64,000 nt of DNA from Caenorhabditis remanei (taxonomy: Eukaryota; Nematoda; Chromadorea; Rhabditida; Rhabditidae): positions 310,001 through 374,000 of the forward strand of contig NC_071330.1 in NCBI RefSeq assembly GCF_010183535.1, written 5' to 3'. The position numbers and the translations under genes are program-made. Shown here piece by piece: positions 1 through 11,596 of the stretch. Numbering within the stretch: the first letter of the stretch is position 1; each line of letters starts with the position of its first letter. The notes below the pieces were generated by a model. It saw nothing but the letters and a program-made list of their open reading frames with translations, was not told the origin of the DNA and made no database searches.

Positions 1-1979
1 GGGCCTATAGCCAATAGGGCATGTATTGGGAACTGGTTGGCGTTATCGACTTGGATAGTCTCTATGGATCCTCCAAAATGGAGTAGGGGACCTTGGAGAG
101 CAGATATCAAGTCTGAAGCGGTGCTGACGAGAATTCGGGGTTGATAGATTTGAAGAAATGTCTCCCAAAGGGTTAGTGAAGGCTTTGGAGGCCGGCATTT
201 CAAACCTTGCAGATATTTTCCTTCCGCTAAATAGTAGATTGCTGATTTAGTAAGTTCATCAATAGCTTGGTCTATTTTAAACTTGACATATTCCAGCAGC
301 TTTTGAGGCCACAGCACAGGAAAGTCGATTGGGGTCTTTAATTTCTGATCCATTTTCCTATAGTTGACATCAGACACCACTCGAACTCCATAAATCTTTG
401 TGTTCTTCGCAATCTTCATATGCATTGACACCATGGCTACCAGTGCCTCACCGGATGTAGTCATCGCTACATGAATTCCTCCTCGATTCTCCTTCACCAT
501 CACATGAAGAGCCATACAAACCATCAATGTCTTGCCAGTCCCGAGTGGTGCATCCACTAGCAATACTGGAATATTGGTCTTTACCAACGCATTGATATAG
601 TTCATTTGCTCACAAGTCGGGTAGATTCCCTCAATGAGCACTTCCACTGGGTCTCGTGGAATCAGCTGGTCTGGGATAGCTTCTCCGAATCCAAATATGG
701 CTTCTAGAAGTTGCTTGATTGGCGCATGAGCAGGTATTCTGTCAAAAGCGTCTGGTGCCGGGAACATTTCTAAGTTGAATTCGTATATATTGTCCACCGG
801 TTGTTGCTGAACAAGCACATGGCTTCCTGTGAGATTAGGGGTTTCCCCGTTAGTTTCAACAAGGCTAGCATTTACCCGCAGCTTCATCTCTATAGTTTCC
901 GACTTGACGATTTGTAGCTCATATGATTCGTTCGCTGAAGTCTCCATAATAAGATTTGTTCCGATTGGCCATCTCGTGGGAAGTAAAGGTCCACTAGGTC
1001 CCCGTATGTCAAACATCAGAATTCCACCCTCTTGCGATAAGACTGTCGTGGCAAACACCTTGAAGTCTCCGTTCCTGTTTTGAGTTGCTAGAATTGCGCA
1101 GAATGCAAGATACCCACTGGTTAGGATGGAATGGAAGAATTCTGAGGATCCTGTAGGATAGGTGGATGCTTCTTCAGGCGACGAGTCCTTAAACTTCACA
1201 ACACTAGGTGGTATTCTAGAAGATTCCAGCGCTAAGCATTTCTCTCCTCCAAAAATAGACTGACCGGGTTGTAGCATTGGCATGAAGAGCACCGCTTTCT
1301 TCTTAGAACCCTTTGGCTCGGTGATTTCACTTTCTTTGTATTTCTTACTGTTCACCCAAATAGGTAGGTCAAATCCGGCAGCAAAACAGAATGTTGTACC
1401 CTGTCGTGTTGGAGTAGTTCGAATCGATAAAGTCTCAATAAATTCTCGTTGAATCAGGTAGAATCTTGTGATCGACCAATACCCATGATTCTTTGGGTCG
1501 TGCACACCTTCGAATGTTGTTAGCATGTTGAGTGCGTTCGGCTTAGGCGCCACCTCGGTAACGTACACAGCGTCACCAGGGAAGTAGTTGTTGGGATGGA
1601 GATTTACACCATTCAGAATATCGGTTGCGAATGGATTCAAGTAGGCCACCTGAAGATCTGGGCGGTCTGGGTGAACTACCTCCCTGTGAAGGGGTGTTGA
1701 CCAATATTGCCTTCCGTCATGCTCGTGAAGAATGTAAATGACTCCAGACTCCTTTGGTTTTTTATCAATAGTCAGCATGGTTTTGGGGTTTTCTCTGAGA
1801 CGAGACGCGGTAGGAGTTTGAGATGTGCTGTTGAGAGAAGTAAACCGAAATAGTTCGATGTCATGGAGGGACTCTTGAGCAGCGATATGATGGACTGGTC
1901 TAAGAGGGTGATGGTTTCCAGAGAATATACCGTAGGGAGTCGGCGACACATTAGATGGTTTCGGTGGGGTTTCATCCAT
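1..1979 (-). CDS. UPF1-like superfamily 1 helicase, N-terminal part (cut by left edge)
   Basis: One open exon of about 660 codons runs from an ATG at 1979 to the window edge with no stop in frame. A Walker A motif (APLGTGKT) lies at about 525-550. The helicase motif II region, normally DEAxQ, lies near 35-50 and reads VDNANQFP. Between them the chain resembles domain 1A of UPF1/SMG-2-like SF1 helicases. The N-terminal ~470 residues have no domain I recognise. Nematodes carry many lineage-specific UPF1-like helicases and this looks like one of them. The start was chosen because a trans-splice acceptor lies 8 bp upstream; an ATG at 1975 is out of frame. The motif II acidic pair is DN rather than DE, so ATP hydrolysis cannot be assumed. 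Motifs III-VI would lie outside the window. Family assignment is confident; the exact orthologue is unknown. Confidence 0.85.
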   Translation of the reverse strand, partial: MDETPPKPSNVSPTPYGIFSGNHHPLRPVHHIAAQESLHDIELFRFTSLNSTSQTPTASRLRENPKTMLTIDKKPKESGVIYILHEHDGRQYWSTPLHREVVHPDRPDLQVAYLNPFATDILNGVNLHPNNYFPGDAVYVTEVAPKPNALNMLTTFEGVHDPKNHGYWSITRFYLIQREFIETLSIRTTPTRQGTTFCFAAGFDLPIWVNSKKYKESEITEPKGSKKKAVLFMPMLQPGQSIFGGEKCLALESSRIPPSVVKFKDSSPEEASTYPTGSSEFFHSILTSGYLAFCAILATQNRNGDFKVFATTVLSQEGGILMFDIRGPSGPLLPTRWPIGTNLIMETSANESYELQIVKSETIEMKLRVNASLVETNGETPNLTGSHVLVQQQPVDNIYEFNLEMFPAPDAFDRIPAHAPIKQLLEAIFGFGEAIPDQLIPRDPVEVLIEGIYPTCEQMNYINALVKTNIPVLLVDAPLGTGKTLMVCMALHVMVKENRGGIHVAMTTSGEALVAMVSMHMKIAKNTKIYGVRVVSDVNYRKMDQKLKTPIDFPVLWPQKLLEYVKFKIDQAIDELTKSAIYYLAEGKYLQGLKCRPPKPSLTLWETFLQIYQPRILVSTASDLISALQGPLLHFGGSIETIQVDNANQFPIHALLAIG

Positions 1980-1987
1980 CTTGGGGG

Positions 1988-1999
1988 CTGAAAGGGAAG
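1988..1999 (-). promoter_or_regulatory. Probable spliced-leader acceptor of the helicase gene
   Basis: Read on the minus strand, a pyrimidine-rich CCTTCCCTTTCAG sits immediately before the 5' leader and ATG of the helicase. With no upstream donor in sight, it fits a trans-splice acceptor. Confidence 0.5.
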
Positions 2000-2187
2000 G
2001 TATAATAGGAAAACGATACATGCGGATAAGAAGATGATTTTTGTCGGTTTGGGAACATTTCGGCTTACGATACCGCGAGTTCTATATCACACACTGTATA
2101 AGGTGTTTGTATGTACTCGACATTTTCTAGGGAGTGCCCGTGCAAAATAGTTGTCAACTACAAAAATGAAGCACTACCTTTCTATGG

Positions 2188-2450
2188 CAGGGTTGGGAAA
2201 TTCCGGGCCGACTGAAGAATTTTCCTCGGCCCAGCCCAGCCCGGGCCGGTCCGATCGGCCCGGCTCCTATAGAAATTTGAAATATTTTCAAAAAAATTGA
2301 ATTTTTGGAACATCGATAAAAATTGAAGCGTACGAGAATATTGGAGAATTTTGACTATTTTTTAAATGAAAATTTCGAAAAAATTGAGAAAAATTGTGCA
2401 CATTTTTGAATTCGGGCCAGCCCGGCCCGGCCCGGAATTTCCCAACCCTG
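2188..2450. repeat. GGCC-rich foldback element (MITE-like)
   Basis: The ends are inverted copies of CAGGGTTGGGAAATTCCGGG. The interior carries GGCCCGGCCC runs and AT-rich spacer. A minimal 44-bp version occurs at 5666-5709, and related GGCC elements lie in introns at 40178-40439 and 50224-50449. Confidence 0.8.
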
Positions 2451-3424
2451 TTGTATGGCTTATTAGTATGGAAAGAAATAAAGTGAATAAACATAGGATA
2501 TTTTCAAATTTTGAAAAAGCTTATTTAAAAAATTTTTAAACGTTTTTTAAAACATTTTAATTATTGATTAACTCAAATTGATATTTTTTTCACTTCCCAA
2601 CTGCGACATTTCACCACTAGTCATTTCACAACTATGACAGGGCCACATGTTGAGTGTACCAAAGATAACTTTTTTTTTATTTTTTATTTTTTATTTTGAA
2701 TTTTTTCCCAAAAATGTCGAATTTTTGACTATACTTCAGAATTCAATCAAAAGATAGTTTTGCATCAAAAATTGAAATTTTTAATGTAAAATTTCAAAAA
2801 AATTTAAAAAATTTGGTAAAAAGTAGGTACCTTTTTTTTGAAGCCGGGCCTTCGGGCCGGGCCGGGCCGGGCCTTGAAAATTCTCTACCGGCCCGGCGCG
2901 GGCCGAAAATTTGCAAGTATGGGTTAAGCTATTTCTAGCTTTATGATTACAAAACGTTGTGGTTTTGAAATGTTGCAGTTGCGAAACGTCACAGCTGCTA
3001 AATGTCGAGAGCCAATATTTTCTATTTATAGGGCAAAAATCTTTTAAAATTTAAACCAACATATTTTAAAATTAATAGTGTAAAAAGGAATTGGCGAAGC
3101 AAAACGTTTTCTTAATAGAAAAATTAGAAAGTATTTGAAAAAGAAATAAACTAACCTCGACTTGTGAAAATCTACGATTTTCGCTGTTTCAGTGAAGTGC
3201 AATTATTGACCAGGCAAAAACTCAATTTTTTTAAACCCTGAAAATTGATATATAATGTGGAAAATTAATTTGAATACAATGAAACAGTTATTGGAAATTT
3301 AGGCCAAAAAGTAACATGAGGGACAATCCAAAGAGAGGGAGAGAGAGATAGAGAAATCAAGAGGTGTTACGAAAAGACGAGAACGATTGAAGAAGGCAAA
3401 AGCTGACTCACATTCAGAAGGTCA

Positions 3425-3434
3425 TCTCTCTCTC

Positions 3435-3493
<59 letters not shown>

Positions 3494-3510
3494 TTCTCTC
3501 TCTCTCTCTC
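3425..3510. repeat. CT dinucleotide microsatellite
   Basis: About 85 bases of CT repeats interrupted by two CCCTTT units. An apparent minus-strand reading frame of GAGAGA-coded residues here is an artefact of the repeat. Confidence 0.95.
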
Positions 3511-3547
3511 AACTTTTCTATTGACTTGTGATTTTGGACATTATAAG

Positions 3548-3914
3548 CATACTTGCAAACCGGACCGAAACGGGCCGACCCGGGCCGGCTCGTAACTTGC
3601 TTCAAACACAATATTATGAGCTGAAAAATATACCAAAATGTAGATCTCGACGAGTTCTATGTCACTGATGTAATACGGGCCGAATGGCTATTCGTTAATG
3701 TGCCGCGGGCAGGGCTAGAATGGCTTTTTTGGCCATTTTCGCGTTTTTGGCACTTTTTCCCAGCCCGCGGCACATTAACGAATAGCCATTCGGCCCGTAT
3801 TACATCAGTGACATAGAACTCGTCGAGATCTACATTTTGGTGTATTTTTCAGTTCATAATATTGTGTTTGAAGCAAGTTACGAGCCGGCCCTTTCGGTCC
3901 GGTTTGCAAGTATG
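3548..3914. repeat. Long near-perfect palindrome, family A, copy 1
   Basis: The left half (from CATACTTGCAAACCGG) is repeated as reverse complement in the right half (to GGTTTGCAAGTATG), with a short loop near 3725-3760. Further copies lie at 17675-18042 and, more degraded, within the phosphatase gene at 19047-19430. No coding capacity; looks like a non-autonomous foldback transposon. Confidence 0.9.
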
Positions 3915-4456
3915 ATTATAAGTGAAGTGTACCTTTGGTATAGTTTTTATTCATCAATTCAATTTTTCCACTTTCTGATTCAGTCGGGAACAGATTCACA
4001 ACAAATCTTCCCGGGAGACAGTGCAAATATGGGTCTCACAACGAACGCGCGTTGCTGCCTGCGTTTGTGTTCAACGTAAGACCAGGACAGTCCCTAATTA
4101 CTCATTCTCCCCCAGACTGCCTACCGGAATGGCTAGTCGACCTTCTTGTATTCTGATTCTTTGAGAATTATTGATCCCATTCCCCTCCCTTCTTGTATTC
4201 TGGGTTTTCAGTCTATTGCCTAAAAGGTAAGTCATGATCCGGTTTTAGGTTTAAAGATTTATAGTAGTTTTTGAACAGAAAAAAAGAAACTTTTTCTGAA
4301 GTTTTTTGGGAAGACGAGCTAGCACTCTTTGAAAATTCCATTTACCGTTGCTTCTTTTTCTGTCGTGAGATTGTTCACTAAAGATAATCTATAGGTATTC
4401 AAAAAAGCCAAAGAAGAGCATAGGACCAAAACATTGGTGTGGAGCACGCGTCGGCC

Positions 4457-4885
4457 ATGCCAATCGAGCCGATCACTTGGAGAATGGCAGAGGAAAAAGC
4501 TCAAGTGTACCGAAAACTGTTTGAGCTTATCAAAGTGTTCTTGTTGAGGTTTGTCGAATTTTTCAATATAATATATGTTTTACAAATAATTTTTGCAGAA
4601 GTGTTGCTCACGCTCAACTAGAATACATCCAGGCGAAGGGATACGAACATGGCGTTGCGAAAACGTGATTTTTAATCATGTGGCATTTGACAGAAACTTG
4701 AAGCCGTTTTGCCTCAAGTGCTGCGAAAAGTAAGTAAACCATCTTAACTACGAAACATCAGTGTTTACCGATTAACATTCAGGTTGACGCAAACAGAGAA
4801 AAAGGAGATCAGTGTTGTCCAATACAAGAAAATTGAAGAGTTGGCTGACATATGCGACGGATATGTGCTAACGGGAACCAAGTAA
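4457..4885 (+). CDS. Small Cys-rich protein of unknown function (tentative model)
   Basis: Tentative exons 4457-4534, 4599-4729 and 4783-4885 give 103 residues. The second exon is the best supported: it is flanked by TTTTTGCAG and GTAAGT and encodes a Cys-rich segment (KCCSRST..., then FCLKCCEK), which could be metal-binding. The third exon follows in phase and ends at TAA, with an AATAAA signal at 4956. The first exon is uncertain: the donor after FELIK (GTGTTC) is weak, and a stronger donor at 4551 would put the second exon in a frame that stops early. Missing upstream exons are possible. I do not recognise the family; a decayed gene is the alternative. Confidence 0.4.
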
Positions 4886-5019
4886 TTTTTGTTTTGTTAA
4901 CTGTTCTCCTTTTCTGAAATTGCCTTTTTTTCAGATTTGATCTTCAAATGTCTCTAATAAAGTTTTGTTTGTTTTTTTTCACAATCTTAAATAAAGTGAT
5001 TATTTATTCTCACTCTCAG

Positions 5020-5441
5020 TTACCGTAAAAACTGTAATAGAAGCGCATGCGCCTCTATTTTTCACCCCTCGTTTGCAGATGCGCCTCTATTACAGGGGCG
5101 CTTCTAATAGAGGGTGTGGCTCTATTTTTCAACCTGTTCGTTTGCCTATTTTTTCAACTTTAAAGTGATCAATTTTCAACCAAACTAATACTTTTTTGGA
5201 CAAAATTACACGAAAATTCCCAGATATGCAGTACTTTGAACGAAAAAGTTGGGTTTTAGTTGTGTTTTTTCACGAACTTTGAAAAAGAATGACTGAAAAC
5301 CAGAAAAACTATTCGAAACGTATTAAACAGGCGCCTCTATTAGAAGGTGTGCCACTATTATTCAAACCGCTTTTTAAGGTGCGCCTCTATTAGAGGGGCG
5401 CCTCAAATAAAGTGGTGCTTCTATTACAGTTTTTACGGTAA
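5020..5441. repeat. TIR element (MITE) with TTACCGTAAAAACTGTAATA ends
   Basis: Perfect inverted ends TTACCGTAAAAACTGTAATA bracket about 420 bp. The interior repeats a GCGCCTCTATTA word in both orientations. No transposase frame is present, so this is a non-autonomous element. Confidence 0.85.
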
Positions 5442-5958
5442 TAAGCGTTAAAATCAGTTGCATTGGATGAACGAACAGTAGCCATTGGCACGTCACTACT
5501 GACCTGTTTTCAAGATACTTGATCATCATTACTTCTCTTTTCCATTTTGTGATCAATCCATCTGTACCGTCCATGTGGCTGATCGGTTACTGCGGTGTGT
5601 CGTGTGTAGTTCAGTGGATGTTCTTTGCATTATTCTTACTTTTGAAATGTGAATAAACATAGGATCAGGTTTGGGAAATTCCGGCCCGGCCCGGAATTCC
5701 CCAACCCTGCATAGGACTACTGCCCTTTATGCTGTATATATGTATATGAGAGCAGTTTTTATTATTGAAAATTTAATTAGCCGATGGCACGGGGTTTTTC
5801 AACCAACATTCATAAAATTGACGTAAATAATCTTTCATCATAGTGTGAAAGTCGCTACGCAGCCAGCTGTTTTTTTGTGATAACAGTTTATTTGTAATAA
5901 ATAAATACGTAAGTTAACTAACAACGATTAAGATAATTAACTATAACATTATACAGAA
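5442..5958. other. Spacer downstream of the first receptor gene
   Basis: No gene seen. It holds a 44-bp collapsed GGCC foldback at 5666-5709 and, on the minus strand, an AATAAA signal at 5887-5892, about 67 bp past the stop codon of the receptor gene at 5959. Confidence 0.5.
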
Positions 5959-8150
5959 TCAATCCAAGAAATACTTCAAAAAATCCGTGTGCAACTTTTT
6001 GACTTTCCCATCGTTCTGTGCAACCATGTAGGCTGTCCATACACTACCGAAGCCTTCGAAAGCTTTACCAAGAAGAAAACAGAGGGAGAGAAGATCGTTA
6101 ACTCTGGTTGGTCCGAATTGTTGGTACGTGTGGAGACAGTATTGGACTAGGGCTGATGTATACGCTTGCTGGTATTTGCTGATGATCTCTTGGTTGAAAA
6201 CGGTATACGCTTCATTGCCTGAAATATGTTTTAGGGTTTATGATAGTTTGGGTTCCAGCAGACGTTACAAAACCATAATATCGGTGCACCAAAAGTGAAA
6301 AAATTGTTACTGTTTCTAAACGTCTTGAAGCCATAGTTCGTGGTAATTGTAACTTTGATGTTTGAGGAATACAAACTAAACATAGACTACTAACGAACTG
6401 GTTTTATTTCAAGATAGCTCTAAATTGTCATACCCACTTTAATACCCCTCTTACCTGGATTGCATGTTATGATAGCAGTTAGAAGTACAAATTCCTCCCG
6501 AGTCACTTTCAGCTCATGAATCCTTGCAACCAATGGACATCTCACATCAGCTAACACAGATGGACATTTCTAAAAATGTCTGTCTGATATGTCTGTAACT
6601 CCAGATGTCTTACCTGAAACATAACCTGGATCTCCTTCGGGAACACGTCCACTCCATTCGGATAGACAAATTCTTGACTTTTCAGCCCAACCGATCTCAT
6701 CGCCAAACAAAGCACAATGATATGAATGTAAGAAGTCTTTATGAAACTTCTCTTCTCTGCTTTCGACAGAAATTTGAAAAACTCAAATTTCTTCATGAAC
6801 TCGATTGCTGCTAAGTGATCCATAGACGACCAATCATAATAGTCGGGTACATAACTTGGAGTCTTCTCTGTTAGTTTCATGGAATCCGAAAATATTGCAT
6901 CCTCCAGACTCAAATTATCAAGAGATACATAAACAGAGAACGTGTTGTTCCGGTGAGCATCAAGGTAGAGTAGATTTTGAATAATTTCTGTAATCTCAGG
7001 CTTCAACTGCTTTGGAATTACCATTCCAATATTCAGACACTGTTGAAAACGACAATATCGGCAATCGCGGAGTTGAACACAATTCCCGTCAGTGACACAT
7101 TCATGGATTTCAGCTGGATTAGTGTGGCTTCTTCGGAAAAACATTTTGCAAGCGTTGCAGGTGTACGCCTATAAATAGACAGGGTGATGTGAGTAAGTGT
7201 TTGCAATTTGAGTGACCACTGGTTTTTTTGAGTTTAGCTTTTCAATGATATTGCTTCAGTTCACAATTAGTAAATATACTCCGTATTAGTCACGACGGGT
7301 ACACAAAATGTATCAGAGCATGAAGTCGAATAACCAAGCAGACAAAGGTTCTGACATTAAAACAAAGATCTCTTCGATTGTTATCTTGTCTGTTAACATA
7401 CATAGCTACCCTATATTAGTCATGATATCTCCAGTCAAATTACATACATTAGAATCCGTCCGAGAGCAGAAGAGTACTTATTTCATCTTCTAGTTTCTGG
7501 TTTTTTACTTAACAGGTCTCTCTATAAAAATTCTATAAAAATTTGATCAAATGCTCTGCTCGGCATAAGGGTTTGAATTACAGACAAAAACTTGAGGGCT
7601 TATCGAGCGGAATGAAAAAATTAGATATAAAAGTATCAGAAAAATAAGTAAAGATGGATACAATCAGTACTAATACAAATTCGTTAAGAATCGACTGTTG
7701 ATAATGAAAATAGTGTTAGCGGCGATACGGAGTTGATTCAAAACATGTATGAAATTTCGCAAAGCACCTGGTAGCTCATCTACAGTACTCAGTTGCCATA
7801 TGTAGCCACGTAATCCTCCAAATTTACTATACGTTTGAAAACATGTGGTTAGTATGATAAACCTTTGCAGGTGTTTTAAACAAACTTGCGGAATTACGGG
7901 TCGGATTTGAATTTTTGACCTTTTCCACTACAGTTTTTCTTGGCAAAAACTTAATTTCTGAAAAATTTCCATTTTTTTCTTAATTAAATTCCTCAAAAAC
8001 CTTTGAATTCTACAAATAATCAGTCTTAACAAAATTTGTCCGAAAAAAGCGAATATATTAAAACTGTTTATTAAAACTCACCCCATAATTGAATCCATTC
8101 GCCTTTGTTGGGCACACACCGCACATAATATCCGGTCGAACCAGCGCCAT
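5959..8150 (-). CDS. Nuclear hormone receptor, supplementary type (cluster copy 1)
   Basis: Exons 8082-8150, 6614-7168, 6455-6569 and 5959-6218 give 332 residues with all phases consistent. Residues 9-60 form the DNA-binding domain: CGVC...CNAC in finger 1 (split by intron 1 after FNYG), the P-box region CNACKMFFRR, and finger 2 ECVTDGNC...CRYC. Finger 2 is short, CX5CX5CX2C instead of the usual CX5CX9CX2C. The rest is a helical ligand-binding domain with the nematode-typical SFIKTSYIHIIVLCLAMRS and TREEFVLLTAI stretches, ending in a helix-12-like LKYFLD. It would act as a nuclear transcription factor; ligand and targets are unknown. The two neighbours share the same intron positions, so this is one member of a tandem duplication. 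Confidence 0.93.
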
Positions 8151-9994
8151 CAGAGAGTAGAATAAAATAAAGCCAGAATAAGAGCCAACTCTTATCAAAA
8201 CCAACAAAGAAGTAATGCTCAGAGATCTAAGTCAGAACGAGAAAAAAGAGAATATTCGAGGTCTCTCTCTTTTTCTCAAAAATAATGTAGTTTCCCCTCG
8301 TGAGACTCTCTCTTTATATATGTACTCTCCCCCCCACTAATTCCTTTTCTTGCTTATCAGAGTATATCCGTGTATTATTTTCAAAACTGACATTTCAAAG
8401 AGAGAGAAAAAGAGAAGGGGAGATGTCTCACTAAAAATGAGAGATCATTCAAAAGCTGAGTGTATGATCACTGCTTAGCCGGACTTTTGATTTTTTAAAG
8501 TTTTGGAAAAGAGGATTTGTGGTGGTTCATACATTTTTGGGCGCACACTTTTGCACGATATCTATATATCGAATAGAAGTAGACTCTTGTTAAAGGGGTT
8601 GGTCAGAGAAAGATTAGCAAGGTTTTAGAAGTGAGTTATCCGGAAGTCAGAAGGAACACAGAGGATCTAATTCCAGTCGAATGTTGCTTGAAAATGTAAC
8701 TGTTCAAGGTTAAAACACTCAGAGTTTGAATTTCGGAGAAATTAAACGTTTGGAACATTGCGGAATACTCAAACTGCTAGAAATTCTATTGAAGATCTAA
8801 ACAATCGGATTAAACTCAGGCCGCTGGGAAATCATGAATTTTATCATGTTAACATTCAAACGGTTCTCACGCTAACAGTTTGAATATGACTGGCAACCCG
8901 AGTTGGATATATCAGACAGAAATAAAAGCAACGGGACTGAATAAAAGTTCGAAGTCCAAACGTGTCCTAAGTATGTACAATTGCCAAGATTCAAAAGTAT
9001 GAATCCACTTTCAGCACGACCTTAAAAAACCTTGTTTCAGAAGTTCCGTCGCTCAAATTTTCTCCAAAAAACGCCAAAAATTTTAAGGAAATTTATTTGG
9101 ATCTTTGTTGGATGAGTTATGAAGGTTTTCCCGAAGGATCTGTTTTTGACTTCGGGGTTCTAGCACGATGCATTCTTTCAAATTTTCAAATCAACATCCT
9201 GAAATATCGGTTATCGATAAAATTAGATATGAAACTTCTTCAACAAACTTAGTTTGTTCTTTCTGAATGTTTCAACTACCTGTATATTCTGACAAATGTG
9301 TTTTATTATTTATTTCAACTCTCTCTCTTATAATCATTTAACGGTTCTTGTACCAAAATGTATTCGATTCTCCAACTAACTATAAGTCACAAGATTATCT
9401 GTGTCCCATGTGATCCGCTTTCTGATTTGTTACTACGTAACATATTATGTACCACAGCTTAATGAAAGCTCTAGAATTATCTGGTGGTTACGGATTCAGC
9501 GGCCTTTTTGACGAACAGAACGAGATTTTATACTCGAAAACACCAATTTATTCTTATCCAAGAATAAACAGTAAAAGAACAAGAGAATAATCGCAAATCA
9601 GCACAGAAAACAAACAAAAACGGGGAGAAATTACCTTAAAAAGTAAGAACTAAAAAAAACTGTTAATCTTGTGTGGAGAGATGGGTGGTACGCGACCTTG
9701 CCACGTGGCGGGATAGCGGAGCGTCGTTGCGAGTGTGTGCGTGTACCGTAAGAATGGGGTATTGGATTCGGCGAGAATGCCCACCGGCAACTCTAGTTTG
9801 AACTTCTGATCAAAATGTTTTCCAGTTTCTTGCGTCATAATCTTGCTGAAAGCCTTACGGACAATTCTAGGAAAAATTTCTGTTTTTGGGGATGTTTAGA
9901 GAAACAAACGGGAATGTTTCTTGACGTTCTGAATAATTGAAGTTTTGGTGTAATCATAACTCAATGAAAAAAGTTTATTTTCAAAACTGTTTAA
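8151..9994. other. Intergenic region between receptor copies 1 and 2
   Basis: No gene recognised. It should contain the promoter of the downstream receptor and the 3' end of the upstream one. GA/CT-rich patches occur at 8220-8420. A GC-richer island at about 9680-9840 stands out from the AT-rich surroundings but its frames match nothing I know. A minus-strand AATAAA at 9974-9979 lies within 21 bp of the stop at 9995. Confidence 0.5.
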
Positions 9995-11596
9995 TTATTC
10001 CATAAAAAGGTCCAAAAATTCTGCATACAACTTCTTCACATTTCCATCTTTTTGTTCACACATGTAAGATAGCCATACATTACCAAATCTTTTGAATGTT
10101 TGATTAATAATATCACATAACGATAAAATATTTGTATATCTTGTGGGACCAAACTGTTGGTAGGTGTGAAGACAATATTGCACCAATGCCGAGGTATATG
10201 CTCTCTGGTATTGATTGATTATGTGCCTGTTGTAATTGGTGAAGATTTCGTTGCCTGAAAATTGTTGTCAATAGAGCGAGCTTGAATTTTCAGTTATACC
10301 AGGATTGCAAATCATAATAGCAGTGAGAAGTACAAACTCCTCTCTTGTCATTCTTAATTCTCGGACTCTTGCGACAAGTGGACATCTTACATTGGCTAAG
10401 ACGGTTGGGCAGTTCTGAAAATTAAGATTTTTGATATACCTATCTGTTTGTCCGGATGTCCTTTTCTTACTTTATACATATAATGTATCTCCTCAGGAAA
10501 CACATCCACATTCCCCGGGTAAACAAAGCACTCGCTTCTTGACTCAAGAGATCTCATCGCCAGGCAAAGAATGATAATATGAATATAGGAATTTCTGACA
10601 AAGCTTCTTTTCTCTTCTTTTGATAAAAAGTGCACAAAGTCAAACTTCTTCATCATATCCACTGCGCAAACTTGATCCATTGTCGACCAGTCATAATAAT
10701 CTGGTTGGTAATCCCGTGTCATCTTCTTTGTGTAGTTCACAGAATCCGAAAATATCAAATCCAACATACTCAGATCCCCCGTTGGAACAAAAGCTGAGAA
10801 TCGGTTTATACGATGAGCATCGAGGTATAAGAGTTGTTTAATAATAGACACAACTTGAGGTCCAAGTGGTTTTTGAATTTTCATTCCGGCATTTAGACAT
10901 TGTTGGTAGCGACAGTACATGCATCCTCTGAGGGTTTTGCAATTTCCTTCACATTCTTTCATTTGTTGTTTTGTGGATTGGATTCTTCTGAAGAACATTT
11001 TGCAGGCGTTGCAGGTGAAAGCCTGGAAAGAGTACCTAGGTATGGGAAGTGGTGAGAATTGGTCAAAACTGAAGCTCTAAAGACCGTCGAAATGGGCTCG
11101 TAAAGTTTTGGCTCCGCGACATTTCGCAACTAAGACGTTTTGCAACCATAAAACTAGCAATAGTTTAACCTTATTTTGTCCAAAGCTGGTCAGATAACTT
11201 TTTTTCTATTTAATTGTTTTCAAATATGTTCTCAGGCTCTCTGTTTCACTCAACACTTTCAACAGACCCGAATATGCAAATGTTGAGTAGTTGCAAAACG
11301 TCGCAGTTTCGAAATGACTAGTTCCGAAACATCCCAGTTCCGAAATGTCACGGAAAAAAGATTCTTCTCACGAATAATAGATTTTTGAACAGAAAACTAA
11401 ATAAACCAGGATTTAAAACATTTTTCTAAAAATTTATGTTAAAACTTTATCGATATCTTTTTTCAAAACACACCAGATTGACTTCGATACGGCCACGATA
11501 TCCTTTTAATTTTCGAAATAAAACACTCACCCCATAATTGTATCCAGTCGCTCTCCCTTGACACACACAACACCTTGAATTCCGGGCAGACGTCAT
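9995..11596 (-). CDS. Nuclear hormone receptor, supplementary type (cluster copy 2)
   Basis: Exons 11531-11596, 10471-11022, 10300-10414 and 9995-10254 give 330 residues. Exon 1 carries the first half of finger 1 (CCVCQGRATGYNYG), joined to AFTCNACKMFFRR. Finger 2 is reduced further: ECEGNC then CMYC, i.e. CX3CX5CX2C. The ligand-binding domain is very close to copy 1 (SFVRNSYIHIIILCLAMRS, TREEFVLLTAI, QYCLHTYQQFGPTR). Exons 3 and 4 are 115 and 260 bp, identical in length to those of copies 1 and 3. Intron 3 starts with GTATAA rather than GTAAGT. Role: nuclear transcription factor with unknown ligand; a recent tandem duplicate. Confidence 0.93.

Larger units (their letters stand above)
2000..4456. 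other. Repeat-rich intergenic stretch
   Basis: No convincing gene. It holds a half copy of the TAGGGAGTGCCCGTRCAAAA palindrome family near 2120-2175 (fuller copies at 15505 and 46440), a GGCC foldback at 2188-2450, another GGCC-rich patch at 2842-2920, a CT microsatellite and a long palindrome at 3548-3914. Between 4029 and 4260 there are short exon-like pieces (an ATG with a GTAAGA donor at 4077, and a 15-base segment flanked by TTTTCAG and GTAAGT near 4212-4226) that might be 5' exons of the gene starting at 4457, but I cannot join them in frame. Confidence 0.5.

Noticed and set aside
3184..3191. CTGTTTCA motif as a piRNA (21U) promoter, also at about 30521
   Set aside because: Only two isolated non-coding matches to an 8-mer in 64 kb, no cluster, and chance expectation is similar.
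3414..3611. Minus-strand frame with long Glu-Arg repeats
   Set aside because: It is entirely generated by the CT microsatellite and has no splice or start context.
9650..9838. 62-codon minus-strand frame in a GC-richer island
   Set aside because: No splice context, no similarity recognised, and short enough to be chance.
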